The notes: a model not told the origin generated them from the sequence alone. A DNA stretch of 64,000 nucleotides from Epiperipatus broadwayi (GCA_028023455.1 JAQFVV010006208.1:5006963-5070962); one strand, 5' to 3'. Counted from the first letter of the stretch, positions 44,601-57,291 are shown. Program-made: numbers and translations.

Positions 44601-46506
44601 TCTCCTCCAAGCACGTTAAAGTTTAAAAATAAAAATAATTATTAATCCATTTAGTAAAATTTATAGAAAATAATCCTAGGTCTTTACTGTTCAGAATGAA
44701 AATTATTAAACTGTAATATTAAAGAATTATTCCCACGAAGTTTATTCAATATTCTCTGATGCATCACTCTGTTCAATTTAACTTAAGTTATCCGGTAAAC
44801 TTTTACACAATATTTGTATTTTCATGGATCCATCCTTTATTTATCTACTATATGTTCATTTTTTTTTTTATATAGGTTTTATTTCTTAATAAGTTCTTTT
44901 TACTTCTTGTAAAATATATATTTAAAAAAAATGTTTCCTTCAAAAAGGACTAAACATTCTATTTCTTTCATTATATTTTATGATAACTCATATGATATAA
45001 ATATCTTATTCTTTTTTAAAAAAAAAAACTCCTGGATAAGCTTATAAATAATGCGGTACAAATTTTTTTTAGACGGCAAATAGTTTTCTGTTTAAGCTTC
45101 CAGCATAATATCCATATTGTTGTTTTATGAGTTAGAACAGTCCTCCGGTTAAGCATAAATAAAGCTGCATTATAATTTAAACATATTTTATTTCGTAGTA
45201 TATCCATTTTTCATTGCGAAGTTTAGGTTAAACTTCAGATAAAATACTCCTGGCAAGTAACTTTTAAAAAACTAGAAAATCATTTCCACGAAGTTTCTAA
45301 ATATATATATATATATTTTTAAACTCTCTTTTGCAAAATACTTTAAAATTATCAATTAGTTTTTGCAGATAAAGTTATAAGAAAGTACTAAAAAATTGAC
45401 TAAAATAAAAATTTAAAAAATACTATCTCTTTGATAGCTATAATTTACCTTTCTTTGGTTTCAATACATTATTAATCTCCTCTTACACCCCCGTGAAATT
45501 CATATTTATAGTCTGTAAGAATACCTCATTTGATTGGTTGATTCTTACTTTAACTTGAGAACAAATTTACGTATTTTCAGTTTATAGCAGAATTATATTT
45601 GAAAATAAAAAACTATGACGTAATGAACCTAAAACATTATTTAAAATATAACATTTAAATAAATTATTATTTTATTAAAACTATTTAAACATTTAAAATA
45701 ACTTTTAAAATAACTTTAATAACTTATTCCATTCTTAACATTCCATTTATCTAGTTTTATTTAAACAAAATATTTAATTTTTTTTTATTAACTGTATTCA
45801 TCTTTATTACATAATTTAAGCATGTTATACGATAGTTAACTTAATATTTATTATTATTTGCTTTTATGATAGTCAATAATTCTATCCAATTCTATAATAT
45901 AACTTTTAAAATATTTTAAACTTTGTTACTTTAAATACAAACAAGCATGTGTGTGAAAGTATATAGTATACAAGTCACATGATTAATAACTTTGACAGAC
46001 GATTTTCAATCTATTTTCTGCCTAGACTAATAAAATTGATACACTTATTATATTATATAAAATAATTATAAAAAATTTGGAAGAACAATTTAGAAAATAT
46101 AGAATTAAATACAATTTTCACCATCATAAAGTTTATTTTTAAAATGTACGATATTAATTTTTGCTTATTAAATATGACTTTATAAATTTAAAATATACCA
46201 TTTATTACTACAAGTTTTAAACTATTAAAATCGAACTTTTTAAATATACTTTTAATATTTATAGCTGAGTTATTTAATATGGCCAGCTTTTACAACCATA
46301 TGCAACAATATTTAAAACTTTACATAACTATTTTTTAAATGATTCGCTATAATTTTATATACTACGTATTTGCTTTAACCTCAAATTGTACTTTAAAAAT
46401 AAAATCAACAAACTATAATTAATGTATTAAAAGAACATACTCTAAAATTTAAAATTTTTAGTAATTGACTGTTATGAACTATTACTGACCTATAGAAAAG
46501 GGCACA
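41681..46506. other. Long intron stretch, nothing recognised
   Basis: Nearly 5 kb of very A+T-rich DNA with frequent stops and only short spurious ORFs. No homologue within the window was seen. No RNA gene, transposon end or exon could be supported. A C-rich patch at 45480-45495 (CTTACACCCCCGTG) is unexplained. Confidence 0.45.
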
Positions 46507-46911
46507 ATAGATATAAAGAAAATCACCATCCACATGCATTATATTCTGTCTTCAAGAAAATCAACTTATGTTTCAGGATCTTTCAGATATCTGATAAAGA
46601 AGGCTAGTATTTTTTTAATCTTAAATTTGGAAGTAAAAGCCAGTAAAATGACCATTTTGACTTATACATGTTGGTAAGCAGTCAATCCAAACAATGATAA
46701 AAACCTGTGTAGTAAACATCAAGAATTTATCTTGCTTAACTTCTTTAAGACCTCAGACAATCAAAAGATCTTTTCATAAATAGAAAATTCTTTTTAGTCA
46801 TCAATTTTATCACATATTTTTAAAAAACTTTGTGCTGATTTAATTGATACATTCAAGCTTAGAAAAACAAACTCCTACCATTTGCTTTTAACTATTCTTT
46901 CCTATTGCATC

Positions 46912-47220
46912 GCCAAATATATACCATATAATACTAAATTGTCCAAGCACTTTACTACTGTTACACAATGCTTTATTTGCCACTTTTTCTTACAGTTTAC
47001 AGTTTCGATTGCCCCAGCAATCTTCTTCAGAACTTTGTATCTCCTAACATAAACTGTTACAATCAATTTTTTTTTATTGTAACAGTCGAGGTTAGGAGTT
47101 ATAAAGTTCTGAAGAAGATTGCCGGGCAATCGAAACTGTAAACTGTAATAATGGGTGATTAATAAAGCATTATGTAAGAGTAGTAAAATGCTTGGACAAT
47201 TTACTATTATATGGCATTTG
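46912..47220. repeat. Foldback element with CTGAAGAAG motif (unit 2 copy)
   Basis: Counterpart of 27500-27802. The right arm reads TTCTGAAGAAGATTGCCGGG then CAATCGAAACTG. Compared with GATTGCTGGGGCAATT in unit 1, the loop is shorter but the stem remains paired, with ATC/GAT closing. Confidence 0.7.
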
Positions 47221-47607
47221 CTTTTACTGTTACAACGATTTATACCTTACAGGTATTGATTACAAATCAATTATCACACATTATTTTAAAAATAACTGGT
47301 CAGATATCATTGCATTTACAAACTAAGCGTGATGATTGAATAAAATCTTAACACGCCATAAATAAGTCGCTATTTTCTATCTAAAAAGTTAAATATCGAA
47401 ATTAATTGACAATAATTTATTCAGCTTTTGTGTATTAATAATTACTTTAACGTCACAATAATAAATAGGTTACCCTTCTTCATATAAAAAAAAATTTTTT
47501 TTATCATGATTAATTTATAAATCATAAATTGCTTCAATAATATCATAAATAATATAATTTTTATATATACATTATTATTGATATATTTTATTTTATATAT
47601 ATGTAAG

Positions 47608-47754
47608 ACTGCCTTTGTATTAGTCGAATCTACTAAACCAATTAAACCTCAAATTCAATCTGAAGAAGTGAAAACCGTTATTAAGAAACCTAAAAAACCA
47701 GAAGTTAAACCTGAATTAAAATATGAAACAGAATCAGTTGCAACTACTATTAAG
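47608..47754 (+). CDS. Titin/sallimus-like gene, module 2 exon 1 (147 nt), PEVK-like
   Basis: Acceptor TATGTAAG (ends 47607), donor GTATTG (47755). It is phase 0-0, 49 codons. It encodes TAFVLVESTKPIKPQIQSEE, VKTVIKKPKKPEVKPELKYE and TESVATTIK. Nearly identical in DNA to 28163-28309, including flanking intron, as expected from the tandem duplication. Confidence 0.87.
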
Positions 47755-48106
47755 GTATTGAAATTTTGAAATTGAAATATACCATTGGTTGTTGTTGCTA
47801 ACGTTTTGTTGATGCTGTATATTATACGTTTTGTTACAAAACTTCCCATCATTCAGTGTTAATTTTTCCAACATTTATTATTTAAAAGGCTTATTTATCT
47901 TACAGTGTGCATTTTTTTTTACGTGATGGACTTCTTTACACATTGTTCAATGTTAATGTATCTAAAATTGTTAGATGTTGACAATTGCTTTGTGTAGTTC
48001 TTTGATGTTATGCATATATATACCAATAAGTCACTTAAAATACTTCATGTATTTTAAGTTTGAGGGTTTCAACTAAATTCTCAATAGTTTGATATTACTT
48101 TTATAG

Positions 48107-48178
48107 ACAAAAGTTGAAGAATTCAAGCCAGTTATCGCAGAGGAAGTTATCGCAGAAGGACTCGTTGAGATTCCAAAG
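48107..48178 (+). CDS. Titin/sallimus-like gene, module 2 exon 2 (72 nt)
   Basis: Acceptor CTTTTATAG (ends 48106), donor GTAATT (48179). The peptide is identical to module 1 exon 2 (TKVEEFKPVIAEEVIAEGLV plus EIPK). The DNA differs only at synonymous positions. Confidence 0.87.
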
Positions 48179-48349
48179 GTAATTTCTGTATAGATTTTAT
48201 TGAATTTAAAAACGATTATAAGTAGAATAATAAATTTAATAATACTAAAAGTTTACTATAAATATTTAAAATGGGAAACTCTGAAGCTCAAAGTCCATGG
48301 ATCATGTCCATATTGCTTAAATTTCCTCTGAACTTCCAATCAATAGAGT

Positions 48350-49225
48350 ATCATACCATTTACGCCTTTTTAGACACTTTATCAATACTTTTATTTGTAT
48401 TACGCTAACAGTTTCGGCTGTCCTGCAGTCATCATCAGAGCTACAATATTCAAATATATAATTATACAATTATTACACTTATCCACATATTGATATACAT
48501 AATTAATGCATGATATAAACAAAAATAATTATACATTTTAATATGATCTTTATAAATAATCATTTCCAATTTTATTATCTTATCTTCTAAATAATTTTAT
48601 CAATATTTTATTTTAATTTATTTTATATCACTTTATTTTATTTTTTTAAATATTATTTAATATAATAATTATAACTTTAACATTTATTTTACTATTTAAT
48701 TATAAATTTATTAAACGCACATTGATTACGTAGTAATATTTACTGAGGCTATAACCTCGATAATGCATAATATTATCATTTTTCTTATATTATAAAATCA
48801 ACTTCTAATCTTGTCTTAAATAAATAAATAAATGTTAAAGTTATAATTGTTATATTAAATAATATTTAAAAAATAAAATAAAGTGATATAAAATAAATTA
48901 CTATAAAATATTGATAAAATTATTTAGAAGATAAGGTAATAAAATGGGAAATGATTATTTATAAAGGTCATATTAAAATGTATAATTATTTTTGTTTATA
49001 TTGTGTATTAATTATGTATGTGTGTGTATATATATATGGATAATTGTAATAATTGTATAGTTATATATTTGAATATTGTAGCTCTGATGATGACTGTAGG
49101 ACAGTCGAAACTGTTAGTGTAATACAAATAATACAAATAAAAGTATTGATAAAGTGTCTAAAAAGGTGTAAATGGTATGATATGTTATAATAGAAATCAA
49201 TGCATAGGAAAAGAAGTAGAAAATT
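48350..49225. mobile_element. Foldback insertion present only in unit 2
   Basis: A palindrome whose arms span about 48350-48600 and 48930-49195, containing ATCATACCATTTACGCCTTT and its inverse. AATAGAGT occurs at both borders (48342-48349 and 49226-49233), consistent with an 8-bp target duplication. Unit 1 has a single AATAGAGT here. The arms hold CTGATGATGACTGTAGGACA then GTCGAAACTG. The centre AACGCACATTGATTA matches the 8030-9390 composite. Confidence 0.7.
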
Positions 49226-49652
49226 AATAGAGTGTTTGATTATTATTATTGAATCTTTAATAATATTTTTGGCAGTTCCAATATTATGCATAATAGTCAT
49301 CACTTTGCAACTTATATGCTTAATTTTCTTAATATTTATAAATTGCTCTGCATTTCTTAATATATAGTTTTAAAAATAGCTAAGCTCCTAACCACTTTTG
49401 ATAATGAGATTAATGATGAGGGTTATTTTTAGAAATAATGATGTTGATATTGTTTTAAATGCTTGAAATTCTTAATATTTTATTTTATAATAAACATTCA
49501 TTTTTAAAATGGAATTGTGGTTCAATGTATAGTGTTTAATTTTCTTTTAGAATTCATCTTGTTAATATTTATTTTGCCAAAGTTGAATTTTACTTTTTTT
49601 TTTTAATTACTTTTTTTTGAAAAATTATATATGCAAGGTAAAATTGTGTATG

Positions 49653-50171
49653 TACGAGGGAGATGTGATCATTTAATTCCCAAACGGCAGTGTGGTGTGA
49701 CCCATGACTTAATTGTATTGAATTCACATGAATATTGAACATTCATGTTTGAACATGTTTAAGCTAACGTGTATAAATTTTTAAGCGGTAGAGCAGATTG
49801 TTAGTCAATTATTGAGAAGATATCTGTGTGTACACATTAGTGTAAAAATGGATAATTGTGCTGTTAGTGTGAGAGACTTTTTGGCCAAAAAATCAATTAT
49901 ACAACTACATCATCCTGCTTATTCATCTGACTTAGCTTCCTATGATTTTTGATTATTTCCAAAACTAAAAACTGCACTAAAAAGATGAAAGATTTTTTAC
50001 TATAATTGATATGCAAGCGAATATAAGATAGATGGTCAATAATATTTTTGAAAATGAATTCCAGGTATGCTTCCAGAAATGGGAATGTTGATTTAATCAG
50101 TGTATAGTATACATTTGCACATATATATTTTACGGAGGTGCATTCCGGGAATTAAATTATCACATCTTGTA
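49653..50171 (+). mobile_element. Mariner-like remnant (unit 2 copy)
   Basis: Counterpart of 29344-29870. The left end TACGAGGGAGATGTGATCAT and the right end with AAATTATCACATCTTGTA form inverted repeats. The transposase scrap again contains FLAKKSIIQLHHPAYSSDLA and SYDF before a stop. Here HHPAYSSDLA is closer to the intact mariner motif than the LAYSSDLA of unit 1. Confidence 0.75.
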
Positions 50172-50628
50172 TATTTATATATAAAGAATTCTTCATTCTG
50201 AAAGTATAAAAACAGCTGAAAATAGAAGATACATAATGACTTTTATCAGAATTTTATAATATATAAGTATATATGCAATAACTCCAATTCAACATCTATA
50301 TAATTTAAACAGAAATCAATAAATATTAATTGTTAATATTTCAAATATTTATTTAAATTGAAATATATAAATATTTCATTACTTATATATATATCATCAA
50401 TAACGGAAAACAAATTGATCCATTATGCTGTTTTTGCATGTATTTTTAAATAAATCATACATTGCAATATAAAATAAAATAGCATTATACAATAGAAATA
50501 ATTTTAATATCATTTATGCTCTTTATTACTTTTCACCATGCGTTTTACAACCTACTATTGATGGTTTCGATTGCCCCAGCAATCTTCTTCAGACAGATAA
50601 AAAAACAGAAATAATTGTATATATAAGA

Positions 50629-51060
50629 ATATAAAATGTGGATATAAAATAGATTGTGTAAAAAATATAAAACCTTTTAAGCTATATTAAAGAACTTAAT
50701 ACAAAAAAAAATATATAAAATTAATTATATTAACTACAACAAATATAATTATATGAATATATATAAAACATCAATTAATTTAATTAATAGTTGGCTAATT
50801 AAAAGTGAGTGGAAAATTATATAATATATATTTATATAATGTTTTTTTCCTGTACATTTTGTATGATTGTTTTAACTAGCTTAATTGGGATGGAGGGATT
50901 GGATTAATTTTTTTATTATTAATGGTTTTAATTAATTTCATAAAAAAAAAATTGATGTCACTACATATGCAATGTAAATTGAAGCTTTAAAATAGTTTAC
51001 ACCACATTGACAAGGGCAAAAAATATTTGCTGAAAAAAGCTTTTCTGTATTATTCTTGTA
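50629..51060 (+). pseudogene. Penelope-like element, 3'-end fragment
   Basis: Reads NYMNIYKTSINLINSWLIKS and EWKII before a stop, matching the extreme C-terminus of the Penelope copies at 31091 and 32400. It is followed by a 3' region with TTGACAAGGGC and GCTGAAAAAAGC, equivalent to GAAAAGGGCACC and GCTGAAAAAGGC downstream of the unit 1 copy. It lies in the unit 2-specific insertion. Confidence 0.7.
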
Positions 51061-51075
51061 ATATATGTATATATA

Positions 51076-51307
51076 TAACAATAAAAATAATAAATATAAT
51101 GGTAATTAATTATTATACATAGTCTTTCAATAGAAGAACTTTTGGTTAATTTCTTAGCTCTCCTCAACTGCCATTGAATTCATAAAGCATAATGTTTGCT
51201 TCCATTAGGTTTTTTTGAATTTAAGGAATTAACTGAAAGTAATTCTTCGGAATGAAAGATTATATATAATAATTAATTACTATTATATTATTTTTGTTGC
51301 TATTATA
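51076..51307. repeat. Foldback element, CTTTCAATCC family
   Basis: Arms AATAAAAATAATAAATATAA...CTTTCAATAGAAGAACTTTT and inverse. Same family as 4491-4907 and 22542-22646. Confidence 0.6.
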
Positions 51308-52650
51308 ATACCTTTTAATTAACAGACATTTTATTTGTGTATATATACAGTTATTGCATTTATATAGTGATATATTATTTTATATTTTGTGCTTTCTTAT
51401 ATGAATTGTAATTGTACATAACAAAGGGTTGCGAGGAGTGGGGGAAATCATCATTCTTGAACATAGAAAGTGAACCAAAAATCAGCACCAGAAGTCAATA
51501 CATGTAATAATAAATGATAAACATGATATCACCAGTAGTAATCATCAAGAGTCAACAACCATCCATTATGATGGAATTTAAAAATGATATAATATAAAAT
51601 CTTAGGCTAATCATTATTTAGCCAATGCCAGATTTAGATCATAATATAAAGTCAATCATCAATATTTCATCTGTTTGCACTTACTTAAGTGCTAAAATAA
51701 CTATTTTCATCACCTATGCCATTTGGATTGTAAGGTGCAAGGCACAATACCAACATCCCAAGCCAGATGAAAACTCATTATTTATTCAAAGCATAGAGAA
51801 AATTAAACAAAGAGACAAAACTCTTGCCACAACATTCATTTTTCAAGAGACATGGAAGCTATATCAGACTCTCTAATAAAGTTAACAAAGAACTTAAACA
51901 TTAAATACCTAACCCTGTTTAACTCAATAATATTAGTTCCATAACTCATCTCCATATTTGTAATATATCATCCATATTAATTAGTTTAATAAATGTTTTG
52001 AGAAATAATAAACAAAGCAAAAAATGATGAAATAATTCTATCAATGCTGATCATCATCACTGCTCTGGGCCATCTGATTCCTTTAAATGTATTGGCCATC
52101 AATAAAATAGTAATCATCATAAAATCCATAAAGTAAAATGAGTGGACTTTAAAGGTGACTTTTTATGATTGGAATGTCATCCAAGTAATTCTAAAGAAAA
52201 CCATATGGGTATCCACAATGTATGTGTATATATATATATATTGTTATGTCCAAGCTAGCTTTGTAATTGCAAGGACCCTACTAACTGTGACTGTAAACAA
52301 GAAAAAATACACACATTCCTGTGTAATAATCTTTTTCCATTACATTCATATCTAACTTCCTATTAAAACCTGATTCTTAGTATGAAATTAATTATAATTC
52401 ACAGAATGGAGAGTTGGAAAAAAAAACATCCAAAAAAATAACTTTGAAATTATTTTTTATTATTATTTTAAAAAAGTTAACTAATAATTAAGAATTTTCA
52501 AAAAAATTAGAAAATGATCATGTGACAAATCCCTGTCTATATAATATACATATAATTTAATATAAGACATGTAAATATTATTCCTTTCTGATTCATTTTT
52601 ATTAATTATTATTTAATCTAGATGAATTGTTTTTGTAAAATAATCAAACC
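51308..52650. other. Unit 2-specific intron sequence, no gene seen
   Basis: This is the rest of the block inserted relative to unit 1, up to about 52505. An ORF at 51625-51876 (83 residues) has no recognisable domain and no splice context. Confidence 0.4.
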
Positions 52651-52658
52651 CTATAGAA

Positions 52659-53233
52659 TAGGGGTAGCCAAACTTTTAGACATTGGGGGTGACTTTTTTG
52701 GTGAAAGTGTACCCGAGGGTGCAAATCAGAAACAAGAAAAAAAAAGTTATTTTTGCCAGAATGGAAAAAAATAATGGTTTGAAGTCCTGTTTTCTTTTTA
52801 AATCTTTTTGGGGATTATTTGCTAGCTAGCCAAAATGTTTTAAAAAGTTCACAATTTCTTTATTTTAAAATCAGTTCATTAAAATCTTTGTTTCTCCAGG
52901 ACAAGTTATTTTCATTTCTCTTCGGGAAAATAGCAATTAAATATTTCTAAGAATTTTAACTCTAGCATTATACAAAAATAATTTAATTCTTTTCAACTTC
53001 TTCCATTGCTTTATTTTTGAGATTGACAATAACAACAGGTGTTATTTTAAATTTAACTATTTTTAAATGAGAATAATTTTGAATTTTTACTTTTTTTATT
53101 TATTATTTTTTATATTCAAATCTGCTCTGAATGTATTACTATAACTTGTCAATGTTCATGTCAGCTTTGCAGTTGACTTCCAGAGACCTTGCCATTGGCT
53201 GGTTGACTGCGGTCAATGTGTTGGACATCCCTA
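52659..53233. mobile_element. hAT-like non-autonomous element with 8-bp target duplication
   Basis: The ends TAGGGGTAGCCAAACTTTTA and TTGGACATCCCTA form short inverted repeats. Perfect direct repeats CTATAGAA flank it at 52651-52658 and 53234-53241. The 8-bp duplication is diagnostic of hAT-type integration. It is shared with unit 1 (32934-33530), so it inserted before the duplication. Confidence 0.8.
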
Positions 53234-54821
53234 CTATAGAAAATATTTTACAATAAAGAAAAAAAAAACTTTAACTTGAAGTTTTCTGCATTTATCTTTT
53301 GAAAATGAAGCTGTCCCCATGCAATTTTAGCCAAAAAAATAATCTATTCATCAAAAGTATTAAAAAAAATTCTTCAGTATTTTAAATTATTCAGTTCTTT
53401 ATAAAATAACATTTATAAATTTAATTGTGTGTACTACAATATTTGATCAGACTAAGGATTTTTTCCTCATTTTTTTTTCCTTTTTCATCCCTTTTGCAGA
53501 TGCCTAATTGAGTATAACTTCTTGTAAATCTTTCAGATAGTACTTTAATCATTTTATTGGCTTTAATTTTTTTATTTTTCATTCTTTCTTTTGTTATAAC
53601 TTTCTCAATAGTTTTTCTTCTTTTTTCAGCTTTTTTTTGTAGCTACGGATGATTTTTTGTTACAGTTTTCTCAGTAGTTTTTTCATAAATTTGTTCTTTT
53701 TTTTTTCCCATTCCATTTTTTGTAGCTCCAGATTTTCAGCTTAACAATTATTTTTAATTCAGGTTAATATAAGATGAGACTGCCATGATTGTGGATGGAT
53801 CAATACATAAAGCTATTTGAAAGTTTCTCCCAGAAGATTGGTTACATGGTTGTTTCAGTAATGATTAGTTTTTAGCAAGATAAGCTCCATGGTTCTTCTA
53901 AACTCAGTACTATATTATTGCTTTGCAAAAAAGAATTTTTTAATTAAGAAGAGATTGGTTAACATCAATACCAAGCCAAGCTTTTAAATGCTGAACTCAC
54001 CATTACTGAACTTTGGATTCTACGACTCACACGCTTTGCTAAAAAATGTCCCTGATATCAATTTTTCATCCAATCACATAATTACCTTAGTTAATACTAT
54101 ATTAAGCCTAGACTATTTGATTTCCTTTTTATAAGAATGATTATCTTTATACACAAATTGGTAAATAACAATTCACATAATTTCTTCAGAAATAAAGCTC
54201 TTAATCTTTTCTTATTTTTTATTTTTAAAAATGATATATAAATGAGTCTACACAAAAAAATTATTATCCTTTGTTTCTTTTAAAACTATAGCCAATAAAA
54301 TTTAAATATACTATTATCAAAATGTCTCAAATTTTGCTACCTGATCATTTCATGTATGTAAATGTTTTAATGAATATAAAATGTGAAAATCAAATCTCAA
54401 TATGAATTTTATATATTTATTAAAATGGAAATAAATAATTAGTATGAAGAAATATAAACCTTTAAAAACCCCACTACAGGACAAAGTTTTTCCAAAACAC
54501 CTCATAGAAGAACAATGAAGAACCAAACACACCATTCATCAGATGGAAAAAGTTGCATAGTTTTATCATTTTACTTTCTAACTAACATAAATATTCATTT
54601 ATCAGTTATGGTTAGCTATACTAGTGGTAAGACAACCATCTTAAGAAAAAACAAAACTTAAACTTGTTGAAAAAAGTTTCAAGTTTATTAGATCTGGATT
54701 TGAGCTTAAGTTGTAGACTTAAATGGCAGATGCACTAACATTTCCCCATAAGACTCTTAGTAATTAAAATATTTGTAATCTAGTTAAATGAAATAAAATA
54801 TCATTCAATTTTGCTTTTCAG

Positions 54822-54868
54822 GTTAAAGAAAAATCAGAAGTCATAACTGTTGGTTTGAAAAAGAAAAT
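54822..54868 (+). CDS. Titin/sallimus-like gene, module 2 exon 3 (47 nt)
   Basis: Acceptor TGCTTTTCAG (ends 54821), donor GTAAG (54869). It encodes VKEKSEVITVGLKKK with the split codon AT|A. The one change from module 1 (P to S) removes a proline from the PEVK-like stretch. Confidence 0.88.
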
Positions 54869-55046
54869 GTAAGTTAACATTTTGTTATTTAATTTCTTTG
54901 AATTGAAATAAAAAGAGGATTTTGGGAGAAATAGCATTATGAAAATAGCAAATTGTTATGTACGATGATCAATAATTTTAACTTGTTCATAACTGTAATA
55001 GTATTGCCCACATATCTTTGTTACCATTGGTCATATATTATATATG

Positions 55047-55287
55047 TCCAATTTATCCACTACTTTGAACACTTTTTAATGAAAATCTTTTATTGTACCT
55101 ATATTGCACACCCAATCTTATGTTTCGATTGTCCTGCAGTCTTTTTCAGAACCAATACCCAAAAAAAATTAAAGAAAAATTGGTTCTGAAGAAAACTACA
55201 GGATAATCAAAATGTAAGATTGTGTATGCGTACAGGTACAATAAAAGGTTTTTGCTAAAAAGTGTTCAAAGTAGTGGATAAATTGGA
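55047..55287. repeat. Foldback element (unit 2 copy of 35691-35932)
   Basis: Arms TCCAATTTATCCACTACTTT and inverse. The inner motif is GGTTCTGAAGAAAACTACAG followed by GATAATCAAAATG. The stem is partly decayed compared with unit 1. Confidence 0.65.
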
Positions 55288-56288
55288 TTTATATAAGCTA
55301 TTACAGCAGAATAAAGGAAGTGGTGAATTTGGTATATTATATGCACATGTTTTTATGTATATTTATAAGCACAATTATATACACACATATTTTCTACTTA
55401 CTGAATACTTTCTACAATAAAATACACATTAATTTTTTATTTAAATATTTAGTCAAAGATTATATGTGACTAATATGTCGTTAATATTATAAAGTAAAGA
55501 AGTTTTAGTAGATTAAATTCATTTTTATCAGAAATTTTTGGAACAATATTTCATCATGAAGACTGTGATTGTAAATGTTGAATACATTCAAAAGAATTAA
55601 AGAGCTTATATTGACAGATATTTTTTTTTAAGAAAAGGATTAAAATAAAAGAAGATATTTTTGTATAAAATAGGAATATAAAATGTAGAGAAAAATAGAT
55701 ATAGAAGTGTTATTTTTTACTTAGATTCAATAAAAATTGTACACTTGTAAATTAAAATAAAAAAATTGAAATGAGGGCAATATTTTTTTTTTTATGGCTA
55801 CTACATTTTATTTTTAAAATATTTAAACTATTGTTTTGCTTTTAATCTTTTTGTTTTTTAATTTTTTTTAAACAAATCTTAAAATTAAATAAATTTTTTA
55901 AATAAATATGTTTATAAATAATTATGCTTAACTAATAGTAATGATATTTAATGTACTGAAATTTATTTTATACATATATAAATTTAATGCTTAATGACTT
56001 GGACTCAAAATTTACGGATTTGAATTCAAGTCATTAGCTTGAATTATGTAAAAAAAGTAAACATAATTATTCCTCTTTAATAAAGACTAGTATGGTCAAT
56101 ATGTTAAAGCAAAACCAGAGTAAATAATGTGAATTACATCTTGCAATGTAAATATTAAAAGAAGGCTATGAAAATCATTTATTAGTTTGTTGCCACATAA
56201 CTTGAAATTTTATTTTATTTTTTTTTACTGAAATGTTTAATTTACTGTAGAATTTATTGTTATTATCTTATTACAATAATTATTTTAG

Positions 56289-56466
56289 AACTCCCACATA
56301 TGAAGAAACGCCTGAAGAGAGTTGGCAATTGAAAATTAAAACTGTTAAACCTCAAGAATACATTAAGTTTGCTGAAGAAGAAGGTGTAGAGATCAGTTCA
56401 ATACTTCAGTTCGCCAGAACTGAACTTAAAGAACAAGTCACCGAGAAACAGCTTCAGGAGATAGAG
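56289..56466 (+). CDS. Titin/sallimus-like gene, module 2 exon 4 (178 nt)
   Basis: Acceptor TTATTTTAG (ends 56288), donor GTCAGT (56467). It completes AT|A and ends in phase 0. It encodes TPTYEETPEESWQLKIKTVK, PQEYIKFAEEEGVEISSILQ and FARTELKEQVTEKQLQEIE. It is the last exon visible. The phase-0 end allows splicing to another module outside the window. Confidence 0.9.
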
Positions 56467-56705
56467 GTCAGTAAACATTGTATTGTTTTGAACCTATAAT
56501 TAAATTTTTTAATTTTCATTAAAGGAATAAAGAATGTTTTAAACAATGAATAATTATGACTTTACTAATGTAATGGTAGTGCACAAAAAATGTTTACATT
56601 TTGTTTAATGAATAATTTTATAATAGAATTATAAAAAATGACATAAACGAAATCATTGTTACTAATTCCACTAGCGCATGAATAACTTACTACTGCCTTG
56701 AATAT

Positions 56706-56940
56706 GTAATGTTTAAGATTATAATCATATCACAGAACATTCTCTTTTTAAATACATTACTCAGAATTATTTTTGCAGGCCGACTCATACGAGACATTTT
56801 AATAAACTTTCAAATAATTTTTCTTTTCTTTTATCTATGCTCATTCATTCAGTCTGACAAAAGAGTGTGCCTGCAAAAATAATTCTAAGTAATGTATTTG
56901 AAACGAGAATGTACTGTGATATGATTATAAAAAAATCAAT
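56706..56940. repeat. Local inverted repeat beside the large insertion
   Basis: 56706-56781 (ATTATAATCATATCACAGAA...AATTATTTTTGCAGGC) is repeated inverted at about 56867-56940. Unit 1 has only the first arm, followed by different sequence. The second arm therefore arose in unit 2 next to the insertion breakpoint. Confidence 0.65.
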
Positions 56941-57291
56941 ACAAGATATTTTTCTCTACAATTTCTATTCACAAATATCGAATTGGATAAAAGAAAAGTC
57001 ATAAATTTGTATGTAGTCATTGACAAGATGCGATCATTGATAAAATTTATAACTTTATATCGTCTTTGAGGTTTTTAAACTGATACAAATATAAAAAAGA
57101 TTGGTTAGTGCTTCCTATTGACTAGATTCAGTTATCAAATTTTAGGATCTCAGATATGTTTTCTTATAATAAACTGGTATTTATAAAGGATAACTTAATT
57201 CATATATTATTTGAGATATTTATTATTCGTATATACATTTAAGTTGCTATACTCTTCCACTTATTTTTACTATGTCAATCATAATTCATAT

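Larger units (their letters stand above)
27155..46506 (+). repeat. Tandem segmental duplication, unit 1 (about 19.35 kb)
   Basis: This unit is followed directly by a second copy starting near 46507. Bases from about 27161 (TATAAAGAAAATCACC) match 46512 onward, and colinear similarity continues through four exons and their introns to about 40000 versus 64000. Insertions present only here include the Penelope pair (about 30405-32830), a foldback (34515-34747) and a candidate solo LTR (36395-36918). The duplication adds one 148-residue module to the protein without changing frame. Confidence 0.85.

Noticed and set aside
51625-51876. 83-residue ORF as a possible gene
   Set aside because: No recognised motif, no splice sites in frame with the titin-like gene and no copy elsewhere in the window. 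Not supported as a gene.
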